A program made the translations under genes and the position numbers. Shown here piece by piece: positions 27,562 to 37,358 of a stretch of 64,000 nucleotides of DNA; positions within the stretch are counted from its first letter, which is position 1; each line of letters opens with the position of its first letter. The stretch comes from Jeotgalibacillus aurantiacus (lineage in GTDB: Bacteria; Bacillota; Bacilli; Bacillales; Jeotgalibacillaceae): positions 124,001-188,000 of the forward strand of contig NZ_JACNMS010000001.1 of NCBI RefSeq assembly GCF_020595125.1, read 5' to 3'. The notes below the pieces were generated by a model, which did no database searches, was not told where the DNA came from, and saw only the letters and a program-made list of their open reading frames with translations.

Positions 27562-29295
27562 ATGAAAACTGTAAAGGGAAAGCTATTGGGAGTATGCTTA
27601 TCCATCTTACTTGTGCCAATTTTAGTTTTAGGAAGTGTCAGTTATTTTTCTGCTAAAAACAGCTTAACAGAGAATGGACAGGTGATGATTGAAAACTCTG
27701 TGCATCTTGCTCTTCAAATGATTGAAACAGTCAATCAACAAGTGGAAGCCGGGGAACTTTCATTAGAAGAAGCACAGGAAGCCGTTAAGGCACAATTAAT
27801 CGGAGAACTTCAGCCTGATGGAACTCGTCCGATTGAAACACCGGTTGATTTAGGAGACAACGGATATTTCGCTGTTTATGATGAATCGGGCACTTTAATT
27901 GCACATCCAGTTATCGAAGGACAAAATCTTATGGATATTGAAGATGTAAATGGCTTCTCATTTGTAAAGGATGTTTTTGAAAAAGCTTATAATGGTGGCG
28001 GTTTTACAGAATACGCGTGGGCACTGCCAAATGATCCGGAAAAAATTGAAGATAAAATCATGTACAGTGCTTACGATCCGAATTGGGGATGGATTATCTC
28101 AACAGGATCTTATTACTCGGATTTTAACGAAGGGGCAAACGACATTCTCACACTCATCGCGATCACTGCAGCCATCGCGTTAACAATTGGCAGTGTTCTT
28201 GTCATTTTATTCTCAAGAAGCCTTTCAAAGCCAATCATTAAAGTGCGAAATCACTTGAATGAAATGAGTCAGAATAATTTAGCTCTTGCAGATATTAAAG
28301 TAAAAAACAAAGATGAGATTGGCCAGCTCGCCGACAGTTTAAATCAGATGAAAAACAACCTTTCCGGAATGGTGGGGAGAATTTATAACGTTTCTCATAC
28401 ACTAGCTGCTTCATCTGAAGAACTGACAGCCAGTGCGGAAGAAACCAACAGAGCGACAGAACAGATTGCCGGATCTATTCAATTAATTTCCGAAAACGCG
28501 AATGATCAATCATCTAAAGCGATGACATCGAAACAGACCGTTCAGGGAATTTCCGGGCGCATTTCTGATATACGTCAATACTTGATTTCGGTTAATGACG
28601 CTACCAACGATTCCTCCATAAGAGTTCAGGAAGGAAAAAAGAGTATTCAGGACACATCTGATAAAATGAGCACAATCCAGGAAAAAACGCGTGAGGCAGC
28701 TAAAGCTGTACATGAGCTGGGGAGCCAGTCTCAGCAAATTGGACAAATTGTCGGCCTTATCACTGAGGTTGCGGAACAGACAAACCTACTGGCATTGAAT
28801 GCTGCAATTGAAGCAGCCCGTGCAGGTGAACATGGTAAAGGGTTTGCTGTTGTAGCAGATGAAATTAGAAAACTGGCTGAGCAATCAAGCCGTTCTGCCT
28901 CACAAATACAGGATTTAATTACTCATATCCGTAAGGGAATCGATCAATCTGTTTCTTTTATGTCAGAAGGAGAACATTCCGTATCCGAAGGTATGGAAGC
29001 CATGCACCAAACAGGTCAGGAATTCACTGAGATTGAAGCGTCGACGTCTTCTATTGTATCAGCAGCACAAAAAGTTTTAGATGCAGTCAGTGATCTTGAT
29101 TTCAGCGCTTCACAAATGGTTAATTCCGTTCAGTCCACAGCAGAAATGATCGAACACTCATCTGCTGAAAGCCAATCCATTGCGGCTGCTTCAGAGGAAC
29201 AAAGTGCCTCCATGGAACAGGTGGCTGCCAGCTCTCATGCCCTGGCGAAGATGGCTGAGGAATTGAGTGAAGTGGTGGGAGAATTTAAAGTTTAA
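27562..29295 (+). CDS. Methyl-accepting chemotaxis protein with Cache sensor
   Basis: The 577-residue receptor has an N-terminal membrane helix (about 8-30), an extracellular Cache domain (about 35-200; [31 protein letters not shown]), a second membrane helix (about 196-220), a HAMP linker (about 220-275) and a cytoplasmic signalling domain with the conserved hairpin tip region ([21 protein letters not shown]). It should couple a small-molecule ligand to CheA/CheW. ATG start with GAGGGG upstream and a SigD-like promoter. The ligand is not predictable; Cache domains of this single-fold type often bind small carboxylates. Ends at a terminator shared with the converging gene. Confidence 0.93.
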   Translation: MKTVKGKLLGVCLSILLVPILVLGSVSYFSAKNSLTENGQVMIENSVHLALQMIETVNQQVEAGELSLEEAQEAVKAQLIGELQPDGTRPIETPVDLGDNGYFAVYDESGTLIAHPVIEGQNLMDIEDVNGFSFVKDVFEKAYNGGGFTEYAWALPNDPEKIEDKIMYSAYDPNWGWIISTGSYYSDFNEGANDILTLIAITAAIALTIGSVLVILFSRSLSKPIIKVRNHLNEMSQNNLALADIKVKNKDEIGQLADSLNQMKNNLSGMVGRIYNVSHTLAASSEELTASAEETNRATEQIAGSIQLISENANDQSSKAMTSKQTVQGISGRISDIRQYLISVNDATNDSSIRVQEGKKSIQDTSDKMSTIQEKTREAAKAVHELGSQSQQIGQIVGLITEVAEQTNLLALNAAIEAARAGEHGKGFAVVADEIRKLAEQSSRSASQIQDLITHIRKGIDQSVSFMSEGEHSVSEGMEAMHQTGQEFTEIEASTSSIVSAAQKVLDAVSDLDFSASQMVNSVQSTAEMIEHSSAESQSIAAASEEQSASMEQVAASSHALAKMAEELSEVVGEFKV

Positions 29296-29302
29296 AACCT
29301 CA

Positions 29303-29345
29303 AAACATAACAAAAACCACCTGTCAGGTGGTTTTTGTTATGTTT
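29303..29345. terminator. Bidirectional terminator between chemoreceptor and converging gene
   Basis: A 19-bp perfect stem AAACATAACAAAAACCACC with complement, five-base loop; it includes the last codons of the minus-strand gene. Confidence 0.9.
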
Positions 29346-30214
29346 CCATGTAATGTTTCAATCCACTGAGTACCTTCGTCGGTCAACGTATAATGAACTT
29401 TATTAAACAATTTCAGTTTCTTCGTCAATGGTCTCGTACGGCTTAATCCAAGATGAACCGATCTAATCAACCCGTCATAGCCGTATAACTTAACCATTAA
29501 GATATACATAATATTAGGACGGACTGGTCCCTTCATCCCGTGCTTCTTAAGCAGGTACATAAACAAGATGATTCGCTGTTCCATTTCAACGGTCGCATTT
29601 AACATCTTCCTATCTTTTTCAGTTAATTGCCGCATAAAAGATTCCACTAATTTTTTTTGTTCAGCTGATTCATATAATTCAACTTTTTTATTTTCATTAT
29701 CACTGACAATCTGTTTCTCAATAAACGCTTTACCGGATTCAGTGATAAAGTACGTCTTCTGTTTTTCAGATTTTCCGATCGGCTCAAGAAATTTCTTTCT
29801 GACACACTGATTAATACACAGATGAATATTTTTGGGAAGCTGAATACCTGCCTGATTATACATCGTCTTAATTGATTTGGCACTGATCAGCTTCTCCCCC
29901 AGCTTTTCAGAGAGAAAATATGATACACCCAGTGCATACAGCCATTCAATTCTTGTACCAAGCTCGTTAATAAAAGCAGTAAGCTTCTCGTTTCCGACCT
30001 CAGATGTCTCATGATCCGGAATAACCTTTTGCAGGTTAGACGGTGCAGTTTGTGAAACCTCAAACATAATTTTAAGTTTGCCCTGATTTTCTTCCTGATT
30101 TTTCAAATGATTGATTGCAAGTGAAAGATGCTGATTCACTGTTTTAAATGTTCCTTCTACGATGTAATCGAAATCCTGATATTTCATCAGTAACTCCCAC
30201 TTATGATCTTCCAC
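29324..30214 (-). CDS. Hypothetical protein with winged-helix-like segment
   Basis: I do not recognise this 296-residue protein. It has no signal peptide or membrane segment. Residues about 125-175 (LPKNIHLCINQCVRKKFLEPIGKSEKQKTYFITESGKAFIEK, given here only as its pattern of helix, helix, then a beta hairpin ending in TESGKAFI) resemble a winged helix, and a similar pattern recurs at the C-terminus (TKKLKLFNKVHYTLTDEG), suggesting two wHTH-like units. A nucleic acid-binding or regulatory role is possible but unproven. GTG start with GGAGGGG seven bases upstream. It converges with the chemoreceptor gene and shares its terminator. Confidence 0.6.
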   Translation of the reverse strand: MEDHKWELLMKYQDFDYIVEGTFKTVNQHLSLAINHLKNQEENQGKLKIMFEVSQTAPSNLQKVIPDHETSEVGNEKLTAFINELGTRIEWLYALGVSYFLSEKLGEKLISAKSIKTMYNQAGIQLPKNIHLCINQCVRKKFLEPIGKSEKQKTYFITESGKAFIEKQIVSDNENKKVELYESAEQKKLVESFMRQLTEKDRKMLNATVEMEQRIILFMYLLKKHGMKGPVRPNIMYILMVKLYGYDGLIRSVHLGLSRTRPLTKKLKLFNKVHYTLTDEGTQWIETLHGNITKTT

Positions 30215-30454
30215 AAAATCCCCTCCAATAATATACCCCTCTTATAGTTAAATAGTCTTATTTAATAGTAGTATATATTTTCCTCAAAAGCAAATGAAAC
30301 TTCCATCATTGTATATATTTATAAAATATATTTTATTTTCACTAAACGTTTGACTAAAGAATGAAAATAAATTGGAGTATATATGATGAAATCAGTGAAA
30401 AATTATATAATAAACACATTAAGTAAGTATAATTACCTATACCCCGCAACCCGC

Positions 30455-30508
30455 AAGACAAAACAAAAACACGCTCCCTCGAAGGAGAACGTGTTTTTGT
30501 TTTGTCTT
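30455..30508 (-). terminator. Terminator of the SLH 5'-nucleotidase
   Basis: A long stem AAGACAAAACAAAAACACG with its complement, T-rich on the minus strand. The sequence between 30215 and 30454 is AT-rich with recurring GTATATAT words and no convincing gene. Confidence 0.8.
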
Positions 30509-32657
30509 ACTCGTAGAAATCAAGGAAGATCGAAATCATTTTTGCAGCTTGTGAACGTGTTGAACTGTTAGCTGGACGGTACTCATCTCCATATCCGTTA
30601 GCAATTCCAAGCTCGAACATCGTTGATACTGCATTTTGTGTTTCTGCATCATAACGCTCAACATCATTGAAGTAATCAACAGCGTTTGGCGTATACGGTG
30701 TTTCTTCATCCAGATTGTATGCACGGTAAATCATTAGAGCTAACTGTGAACGGCTGACTGGCTGATAAGGCATAAACTTGCCATCCTTACCCATTACGAT
30801 TCCAGCCTCATAAGCTGCTGCGATTTCTGCTTTTGTTTCATCTGCTACATTTCCAAGGTCACTGAACGGTGCATCTTCAGTTGCTTCAAGTCCAAGACTT
30901 CTAACAAGAAGTGAAGCGGCCTGTGAACGAGTTAATGTTCCATAAGGAAGAAATGTTGTTTCAGTTTTTCCTTTGATGACTCCATCATAGTAAAGATCTG
31001 CAACATATGGCTGGAACCAGCTATCGGCTTGAACATCTCCAAATGGAGTCAATGCTGTAATACGCCCCTCAGTCATAGGAGCTACTTCATCAAGGGAAGT
31101 GACATGCTCAATAAATGTTTCATAATCACGGTATCCTGGCTCTGAAACGCGCCCATCAGCATATGCTTCAGCAAATACAGTGTAGTTGTCTCCACCCTTA
31201 GCTGTAAATACGTTTGTTGCCACTTTATACATCATATCTTCTTCTAAAGCTACAGCCTCGTCACCCATCCAGATCATCACATCCTGAACACGTGAACCTG
31301 CTTCCATTGAAGGATCAAAAGAGAACTCCATTCCTGCAACGTGAAGGAATGCCCCATTTTCATTAGGATACTGACTTACACTGTGCTCAAGTGCTTCCAA
31401 AATTTCCGCACCTGACAAATTCATAATCGCAAGATCATTTCCAAAAGGTAATACAGTTAACGCTTCACCGATCGTAATATCACCAGCGTCAATAGAAGCA
31501 CGGATACCCCCACCGTTTTGAAGAGCAATCACTGTATCCTCATCGATTGATTTTGCTTTCGCAAGCATACCATCAGTTATCAGATTTCCAAGATTCGTTT
31601 CTGCAGTACGAACACCGCCAAGTCCACGTGTTCCGTCAAGAAATACTTCGGAAACTGCACCTGTTGATTCTTCCTGAAGATCAGCAATAGCCTCTTTATA
31701 TGGAGCCAGCAATTCTGCTGCTTCAGCATCTTCTTCAGCTTCAGCAACGTCATACAAAGTACCTGCGTAATTTGTAATCGCACCTTCCGCATCAAAAGTA
31801 ACATCCAGCTGACCCAGGTTACTATTGTTTGCACCAGTTTGAACAACTAGCGTCAACTCTTCGTTCCCATCATATACGTATGGCTCATCCAACTGTGAAT
31901 GTGTATGTCCACCCACAATGATATCAATACCCGGAACGTTTTCCGCCAGCAGCTTATCATTATCAAAATTGGCAGAATCATCAAATCCAATGTGAGTCAG
32001 TGCAATAATTTTATTGACACCCGCTTCTTCAAATGCCGCAACTGCCTCTTCAGCAGCTGTAATATAATTTGAGAATGTCACAGGACCCGGGCTGGCAATT
32101 CCTGAAGTTTCTTCAGTCGTTAGCCCAAAAATACCTACCTGCTCCCCATTTACTTCTTTAATGATTCCGTTGTAAATCTCACCGTTGCTAAACTCCCCAG
32201 TGTAAATATCGTTCTGAAGGCCTTCAAAATTTGTATCCATTGAGAAGTCTACATTTGATGCTACAAAAGGAAATTCTGCACCTTTTACAAATTCAGCAAG
32301 CTCTGCATTTCCTTCCGGTCCACCTAAATCAAATTCGTGGTTACCAAATACCATTGCATCGTAGCCCATTAAATTCATAAACTCTAAATCTGCTAAACCT
32401 TGAAATTCATTAAAATAAAGTGTTCCGGAAAATACATCTCCAGCGTCCAAAAGTAGGTTGTTCGGGTTTTCAGCTTTTAACTGCTTTACAAGAGACACAC
32501 GTTTTGCAACATTATCAAGACTCGCATGCGTATCATTCGTATGTAGCACAGTTAAATCAAATTCGTGATTGTCAGCATGAGATATTTGTTCTTGAAGACC
32601 AAATACGCCAAACGCCATTGCCCCAGCAACTGTTGCTGTTACCAACTTCTTATTCAT
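30507..32657 (-). CDS. SLH-anchored 5'-nucleotidase (UshA/YfkN-like)
   Basis: The 716-residue secreted enzyme has a signal peptide, a calcineurin-like metallophosphatase domain (about 33-290; LHTNDTHA, DAGDVFSG, VFGNHEFD, LTHIGFD, GGHTHS) with all metal-binding motifs, a 5_nucleotid_C domain (about 320-500; QNGGGIRASIDAG, FGNDL) and three SLH domains (about 535-716). It should dephosphorylate extracellular nucleotides at the wall for nucleoside and phosphate uptake. ATG start with AAGGATG upstream. A second SLH nucleotidase of the CpdB type lies at 57079-59583. Confidence 0.95.
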   Translation of the reverse strand: MNKKLVTATVAGAMAFGVFGLQEQISHADNHEFDLTVLHTNDTHASLDNVAKRVSLVKQLKAENPNNLLLDAGDVFSGTLYFNEFQGLADLEFMNLMGYDAMVFGNHEFDLGGPEGNAELAEFVKGAEFPFVASNVDFSMDTNFEGLQNDIYTGEFSNGEIYNGIIKEVNGEQVGIFGLTTEETSGIASPGPVTFSNYITAAEEAVAAFEEAGVNKIIALTHIGFDDSANFDNDKLLAENVPGIDIIVGGHTHSQLDEPYVYDGNEELTLVVQTGANNSNLGQLDVTFDAEGAITNYAGTLYDVAEAEEDAEAAELLAPYKEAIADLQEESTGAVSEVFLDGTRGLGGVRTAETNLGNLITDGMLAKAKSIDEDTVIALQNGGGIRASIDAGDITIGEALTVLPFGNDLAIMNLSGAEILEALEHSVSQYPNENGAFLHVAGMEFSFDPSMEAGSRVQDVMIWMGDEAVALEEDMMYKVATNVFTAKGGDNYTVFAEAYADGRVSEPGYRDYETFIEHVTSLDEVAPMTEGRITALTPFGDVQADSWFQPYVADLYYDGVIKGKTETTFLPYGTLTRSQAASLLVRSLGLEATEDAPFSDLGNVADETKAEIAAAYEAGIVMGKDGKFMPYQPVSRSQLALMIYRAYNLDEETPYTPNAVDYFNDVERYDAETQNAVSTMFELGIANGYGDEYRPANSSTRSQAAKMISIFLDFYE

Positions 32658-32849
32658 TCGACACCATCCTTATGTTTTGTATGTGACAACTTCTTCATCA
32701 TACACTTGAACTATTAATCACAGGTAAATCCTATGTAAAAAATAGTACAGAATCATCTGAAAACGCTGTCAACTAAACATATCCTACCACTATTTAAGAC
32801 CCCTAACAACTTTTAATTCGAGATTTTATTCATATTCAGCGTTCAGTTA

Positions 32850-33953
32850 TTATGGTGTAACAATTTCTATTAATTCATATGAAGATACATAATCCTCACC
32901 TTCTTCTTCTGCAAGAATAAGACCAACATTAGGTGCATAATAATAGAAGATATTCATTACTGTATCTTCCACTACTACGACATGTTCAAATGTTCCTGCT
33001 TCTGTTGTAATAGTTTCATCAGTCGCAGTGATCACCATTTCATCTGTAGTCTCATCACTATACTCAGCCCATCTGCGGCCTTCTTCTACTGGATAAACAA
33101 GATTTACGTTATAAAAATCATCTTCTAACCAGCCATCATATAATCCATCAGCATCTTCTCCAGTATGAAACGGATATTCGAAACTACCGTCCATTGAATT
33201 TAACCACTGATCCCAATAAGAATTAACACTCTTATCAAAGCTTAACGTATCCTCTATGCTGTCCGAATAATCCGGAGAATCATAAACTCCTCTCATAATA
33301 TACTGGTTTTCCGGATCAGGTGAATAACTGATATTTTTCTGATCCGTAGTTGAAATAAATTCTTCGTTTAATAAACGTGCCATAAACACTGCAAAATGCT
33401 GCCTTTGAATAGATGCATTTGGTTTAAAAGATTGATCATCATACCCTGTTGTAATGGCATACGATGCTAAAGTATCCACATAATCCTTCGCCCAATGGTC
33501 TTTACTTACATCACGAAATACATAACGCCATTCTTTCTCAAGTTCATACGCTTCTGTTAAAACTTTCGCCATTTGAGCACGCGTTAAAGATCCATGTCGG
33601 TCAAAAATTCTATTCCCTTTCGAATCTGTTTTACCTGAAATAAAGCCCAACTGAACAGCCTTAGCAACCTCATCATACCCATAGTCACCTTTTTTAACAT
33701 CATCAAAACCAGGGTCAGGCGCTGACAAATCATTCACACCCATCTCCCGTAAAATCATCTGAACCGCCTGAAGCCGCGTCACATTCGCCCGCGGCTTGAA
33801 CATTCCATTGTCATAACCATTAATAATCTTCAAGTCAGACAAATAACTGATCTCTTCTTTATAACTTGTCACATCTTTAAAAGACGCATTAACCTGACCC
33901 GTAAACCCTGCAGCAACTACAAAAGCACTTAAAATTGACAATCTCTTCTTCAT
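32850..33953 (-). CDS. SLH-domain protein with unknown C-terminal domain
   Basis: The 367-residue protein has a signal peptide (MKKRLSILSAFVVAAGFTGQVNA), three N-terminal SLH domains (about 24-200) and a C-terminal domain of about 165 residues that I cannot name. That domain has a pattern seen in secreted proteins of bacilli with a beta-sandwich character: VYPVEEGRRWAEYS, then TTEAGTFEHVVVV, then YYYAPNVGLI. No catalytic motif is evident. Its SLH block starts FKDVTSYKEEISYLSDLKIINGY, closely like that of the MBL-like SLH protein at 24047-25384, so the two probably share descent. ATG start. Confidence 0.85.
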   Translation of the reverse strand: MKKRLSILSAFVVAAGFTGQVNASFKDVTSYKEEISYLSDLKIINGYDNGMFKPRANVTRLQAVQMILREMGVNDLSAPDPGFDDVKKGDYGYDEVAKAVQLGFISGKTDSKGNRIFDRHGSLTRAQMAKVLTEAYELEKEWRYVFRDVSKDHWAKDYVDTLASYAITTGYDDQSFKPNASIQRQHFAVFMARLLNEEFISTTDQKNISYSPDPENQYIMRGVYDSPDYSDSIEDTLSFDKSVNSYWDQWLNSMDGSFEYPFHTGEDADGLYDGWLEDDFYNVNLVYPVEEGRRWAEYSDETTDEMVITATDETITTEAGTFEHVVVVEDTVMNIFYYYAPNVGLILAEEEGEDYVSSYELIEIVTP

Positions 33954-34077
33954 TTTTCTAACTCAACCTCTCAATATTTCTGTAACATTATTAACACTTT
34001 TGTAATATCTCTTATTTTTGAGTTGTTCTCAAGAATACATCAGCCTATTAAAGATGGGGAACAAAAGACTCATTAGT

Positions 34078-34129
34078 GGGGACGGAGCGGGTGTTCTTTT
34101 TTCGAGAAAAGAACACCCGCTCCGTCCCC
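34078..34129. repeat. REP-like palindrome 1 (perfect 52-bp form)
   Basis: Arms GGGGACGGAGCGGGTGTTC and its exact complement around a TTTTTTCGAGAAAA centre. It sits between divergently starting genes (SLH protein and LCP), so here it is not a gene-end terminator. Confidence 0.9.
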
Positions 34130-34205
34130 AAAAAAAGTTCGCATTTAGAGTCATTATAATATATAATGTTCTTTATAAAGAACGAAAAGAAAGCAGGTGA
34201 TTTGA

Positions 34206-35126
34206 GTGAAAAAACAAAAAAACAGACGGTTATTAAAGATCTTAGTGATTATGGGAGTGATTATGTTATCAGTTGTTGGTGCTTATATGTTTATGATGTA
34301 TCAGTCTATTGATGCAGCAGCCAATAATATGTATGTTGAGATTGACCGGGAGTTCTCTCCAAAGAGACAGGTACAGATTAGTATTGAAGAAAAACAGCCA
34401 TTTTCCGTTCTGGTTCTGGGTGTAGACGAGCGTTCCGGCGACAGGGGCCGTTCTGATACGATGATTGTAATAACGGTCAATCCTAACCTTGAATCTATCC
34501 AAATGCTCAGTATACCGCGTGATACTTACGTCAACATTCCTGGAAGAGGGATGGACAAGATTAATCATGCTTACGCATTTGGTGATATAGAACTATCCAT
34601 TGAAACGGTTGAGGATATGTTCGATATTCCAATCGACTATTTCGCTAAAGTGAATATGGAAGGATTTGAAGAAGTAGTAGACGCTGTAGGAGGCGTTACC
34701 ATTCAAAATGATTTAGTATTTGAATATTCCGGGATCACCTACCCTGCCGGTGAGATCAGACTGGAAACAGGCGAAGAAGCAATGGGGTATGCGCGGATGC
34801 GTTATGAAGATCCACGAGGAGATTTTGGACGACAGGAAAGACAGCGGAAAATTGTTCAGGGAATCATCAAAGAAGCCGCTGCAGTTGAATCACTCTGGAA
34901 CTTTGATGACATCATCTCAGCACTGGGAAGTAACCTTCAGACCAACTTCGAATTCACCAATTTAATAGACTTTCAAAGAGACTACCGTCCTGCGTTGAAT
35001 ACCATTGAGAACAGCTCACTTGATAGCGGCTCTGGTGAATACATTAATGACATCTATTATTATGTTGTTCCCGAGGCTTCGATTGTTGAGTGGAGCGAGC
35101 GGTTTAAGACACATTTGGAATTATGA
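34206..35126 (+). CDS. LytR-CpsA-Psr (LCP) family wall-polymer ligase
   Basis: The 306-residue protein has one N-terminal membrane helix (about 10-32) and an extracellular LCP domain (about 60-225): LVLGVDERSGDRGRSDTMIV, SIPRDTYVNIPGRGMDKINHAYAFG, YARMRYEDPRGDFGRQERQ, with the conserved arginines and aspartates that bind the polyprenyl pyrophosphate lipid. LCP enzymes attach teichoic acids or capsular and secondary wall polymers to peptidoglycan, fitting the SLH/CsaB setting. GTG start with GGTGAT upstream. The gene is flanked on both sides by REP-like palindromes 1 and 2, the second starting five bases after the stop codon. Confidence 0.93.
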   Translation: MKKQKNRRLLKILVIMGVIMLSVVGAYMFMMYQSIDAAANNMYVEIDREFSPKRQVQISIEEKQPFSVLVLGVDERSGDRGRSDTMIVITVNPNLESIQMLSIPRDTYVNIPGRGMDKINHAYAFGDIELSIETVEDMFDIPIDYFAKVNMEGFEEVVDAVGGVTIQNDLVFEYSGITYPAGEIRLETGEEAMGYARMRYEDPRGDFGRQERQRKIVQGIIKEAAAVESLWNFDDIISALGSNLQTNFEFTNLIDFQRDYRPALNTIENSSLDSGSGEYINDIYYYVVPEASIVEWSERFKTHLEL

Positions 35127-35130
35127 GCCT

Positions 35131-35184
35131 GGGGGACGGAGCGGGTGTTCTTTTTCTGGAAAAGGCACACCCGCTCCGTCCCCC
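35131..35184. repeat. REP-like palindrome 2
   Basis: GGGGGACGGAGCGGGTGTTC with complementary right arm (one arm reads GGCACACCCGC); 54 bp, just after the LCP stop codon. Confidence 0.9.
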
Positions 35185-35259
35185 TAATGACAAACCATTA
35201 AAATTCTAATAAAATTAATCCATTACAAAAATGAATCCCATTTTAAAGTGAGGCACTAG

Positions 35260-36072
35260 ATGAAAACTCAAACGATATCTGTTGTAATTCCAACTTATAA
35301 CCGATTAGCCCAATTGAAGGAATTGCTTATTTCTTTGTCTGTTCAAACACTCCTGCCGGATGAGGTGATTATTGTCAATGATGCTGGTGCTCCAGTTGAG
35401 TTGATCACTGAGTGTTTCCCTCAACTTTCTATTAAAATATTTAACCAGCCTGTAAATCAACTTCATGTAGAGGCAAGAAAAAGAGGCGTAAAGGAAGCAA
35501 CCGGAGAATTAATCATGCTAATTGATGATGATGACTGGATAGTTTCAAGTCATATTGAAAGAATGGCTGCTGCTATTAAAGACTATGACCTGGTTTATTC
35601 AGATGTAGAGATTGTAGAATATCACAACGAATCAGGCTTAAGAGTTCCGGTGAACCGATTTCTTTTTGCTTATGAATTGAATTTGCAGGAGATGCGGAAA
35701 TTCTCTACTTTTGTTCCATCCGGCACCTTATACAGGAAAGCAATCCATGACAGTATTGGTGAATTCGACGCTGAAATGAAAAATTATTGGGACTGGGATT
35801 TTTTCCTGCGTGTATCAGAAGTATTTCGTATTCAGCGTGTCCCTGTTGCAGGCGTAATCTATGATTTTACCCCGGGTCACGACAATCAATCAGCAAACCT
35901 TGAGGGTATGCGGCACTTCCTCGACAAGCTGAGTGCTAAACATAATCTCGGAACTCTTCCCGTGAAAAACTTTAAGCTTCTATTAAAAGAACCGGAAATT
36001 ATTGCCCGGCAAGCAGAGACTCTTCAGGTTTGGGATGGACAAATGCCTTATGTGGACAAATTAATAAAATAA
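35260..36072 (+). CDS. Glycosyltransferase family 2
   Basis: The 270-residue GT-A enzyme shows SVVIPTYNRLAQLKELL at the N-terminus, VNDAG, the metal-binding MLIDDDDW near residue 88 and a later NYWDWDFFLRVSE acceptor-side motif. It transfers a sugar from a nucleotide donor to an unknown acceptor in the cytosol. ATG start with GTGAGG upstream. Its own terminator follows, so it is not in the downstream operon, although function in the same surface glycan pathway is likely. Confidence 0.88.
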   Translation: MKTQTISVVIPTYNRLAQLKELLISLSVQTLLPDEVIIVNDAGAPVELITECFPQLSIKIFNQPVNQLHVEARKRGVKEATGELIMLIDDDDWIVSSHIERMAAAIKDYDLVYSDVEIVEYHNESGLRVPVNRFLFAYELNLQEMRKFSTFVPSGTLYRKAIHDSIGEFDAEMKNYWDWDFFLRVSEVFRIQRVPVAGVIYDFTPGHDNQSANLEGMRHFLDKLSAKHNLGTLPVKNFKLLLKEPEIIARQAETLQVWDGQMPYVDKLIK

Positions 36073-36080
36073 TGTAGTTC

Positions 36081-36126
36081 AAAAAAGGGATCAAATGTTG
36101 ATTTAATAACATTTGATCCCTTTTTT
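36081..36126 (+). terminator. Terminator of the GT2 gene
   Basis: A 19-bp stem AAAAAAGGGATCAAATGTT with complement ending in T6. Confidence 0.9.
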
Positions 36127-36134
36127 AATAGTCA

Positions 36135-36163
36135 TTGACACGAAAGCCCTATTAACTTAAGAT
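36135..36163 (+). promoter_or_regulatory. SigA promoter of the glycosylation operon
   Basis: TTGACA, 17-bp spacer, TAAGAT: a consensus -35 with one of the clearest promoters in the window. It leaves a leader of about 110 bases before the first gene. Confidence 0.75.
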
Positions 36164-36280
36164 AGCGATTATGTTAAAGTGTGTCAGTTAATAGAATCTC
36201 TCTTTCTATGGATTTATTTATTATTGCTGTCAATAGTGGTAGGATTTAGGTATTATGTTTATTTGAAAGGGCTGGTATAC

Positions 36281-37000
36281 ATGCAAAACTCAGATGCAAG
36301 AGTGTTAATTGTCGTTCCTGCGTATAACGAAGGAGCTTCAATCAGAAATACTCTGCATAATTTGCTGACAATTAAGCAGGAGATCCCTGCGCTTGATATA
36401 TGTGTTATCAACGATGGTTCAGCAGATAATACGGCTGATGTTGTGCGAGAATTTAAGAATGTTATTTTAGTGGACCTGCCATACAACCTCGGAATTGGAG
36501 GTGCTGTTCAAACAGGATATAAATTTGCAAACGATTATGGCTACGACATTGCTATACAGTTTGACGCAGATGGACAGCATAATGCTGATGCACTTCAAAA
36601 AATCATTACTTCAATTACAGAAGATGATACGGACATGGTTGTAGGTTCAAGATTCTTAGAAAAAACCGATTATAAAGGCGCTCTATCCAGACGAATCGGT
36701 ATCTATTATTTCACTTATCTGTTACTAGCCTTAACCGGTAAAAGATTTACCGATCCGACTTCAGGCTACCGTGCAATTAATCGTAGAGTAATTGAAATTT
36801 TCGCAAACGACTATCCAAGAGATTATCCTGAACCGGAAGTCCTGATCTCTTTAACGCGAAAGAAATTTAAAATTAAAGAAATCACTGTGAATATGAAATC
36901 GCGTCAAGGTGGACGTTCTTCTATTACTCCTTTCAAATCAATCTATTACATGTTTAAAGTTACACTATCAATCGTCATGCAAAAGATTGTAAAGGAGTGA
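36281..37000 (+). CDS. Polyprenol-phosphate glycosyltransferase (DPM1/GtrB-like GT2)
   Basis: The 239-residue GT2 enzyme has VLIVVPAYNEGASI, CVINDGSADNT, NLGIGGAVQTGY, QFDADGQHN and SGYRAINRR, the pattern of dolichol/undecaprenyl-phosphate sugar synthases. It lacks the membrane anchors of larger GtrB proteins. It should make an undecaprenyl-phosphate-linked sugar in the cytosol. I chose the ATG with AAAGGG nine bases upstream; an in-frame GTG 34 codons earlier would add a hydrophobic segment but lacks a ribosome site. It is the first gene of a five-gene operon with DUF2304, two flippase-like subunits and a GT39. Confidence 0.88.
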   Translation: MQNSDARVLIVVPAYNEGASIRNTLHNLLTIKQEIPALDICVINDGSADNTADVVREFKNVILVDLPYNLGIGGAVQTGYKFANDYGYDIAIQFDADGQHNADALQKIITSITEDDTDMVVGSRFLEKTDYKGALSRRIGIYYFTYLLLALTGKRFTDPTSGYRAINRRVIEIFANDYPRDYPEPEVLISLTRKKFKIKEITVNMKSRQGGRSSITPFKSIYYMFKVTLSIVMQKIVKE

Positions 37001-37010
37001 ATGAATCAGC

Positions 37011-37358
37011 ATGAATGTTATATTATTATCTTTTTTCCTCGTTCTGATTATCTTTCTTGCCGTTATTGAATCTGTCAGAAGAGGAATTTTGGAAACAAAG
37101 TATTCTTTAATTTGGATTATCACTTGTGTCACGCTTGGTATTTTGAGTTCTAACAGTATTTTTATTAATACTCTGGCCAATTGGCTTAACGTATTTTACG
37201 CTCCTTCTCTACTATTTCTGTTTGGTCTGCTGTTTGCCATTATTATGATTTTCGACCTCACAAGACGAATTTCAAAGATGAACAAACAACTGGTCGCGAT
37301 CACCCAGGAGCATGCACTCCTAAAAAAGAAATATGAAGATCGGGAATATGGAAAATGA
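37011..37358 (+). CDS. DUF2304 family membrane protein
   Basis: The 115-residue protein has three hydrophobic segments (about 3-20, 30-50, 64-85) and a basic coiled C-terminus. The segment RRGILETKYSLIWI is typical of DUF2304, a family found beside polyprenol-phosphate glycosyltransferases; it probably anchors or helps the soluble GT2 encoded 10 bases upstream. GGAGTG precedes the ATG. The last four bases overlap the start of the next gene (ATGA). Confidence 0.85.
   Translation: MNVILLSFFLVLIIFLAVIESVRRGILETKYSLIWIITCVTLGILSSNSIFINTLANWLNVFYAPSLLFLFGLLFAIIMIFDLTRRISKMNKQLVAITQEHALLKKKYEDREYGK

Noticed and set aside
36179-36280. A longer polyprenol-phosphate glycosyltransferase with an N-terminal membrane helix
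   Set aside because: The upstream GTG has no ribosome site and lies about 16 bases after the -10 box; the ATG at 36281 has a clear one. Not excluded with certainty.
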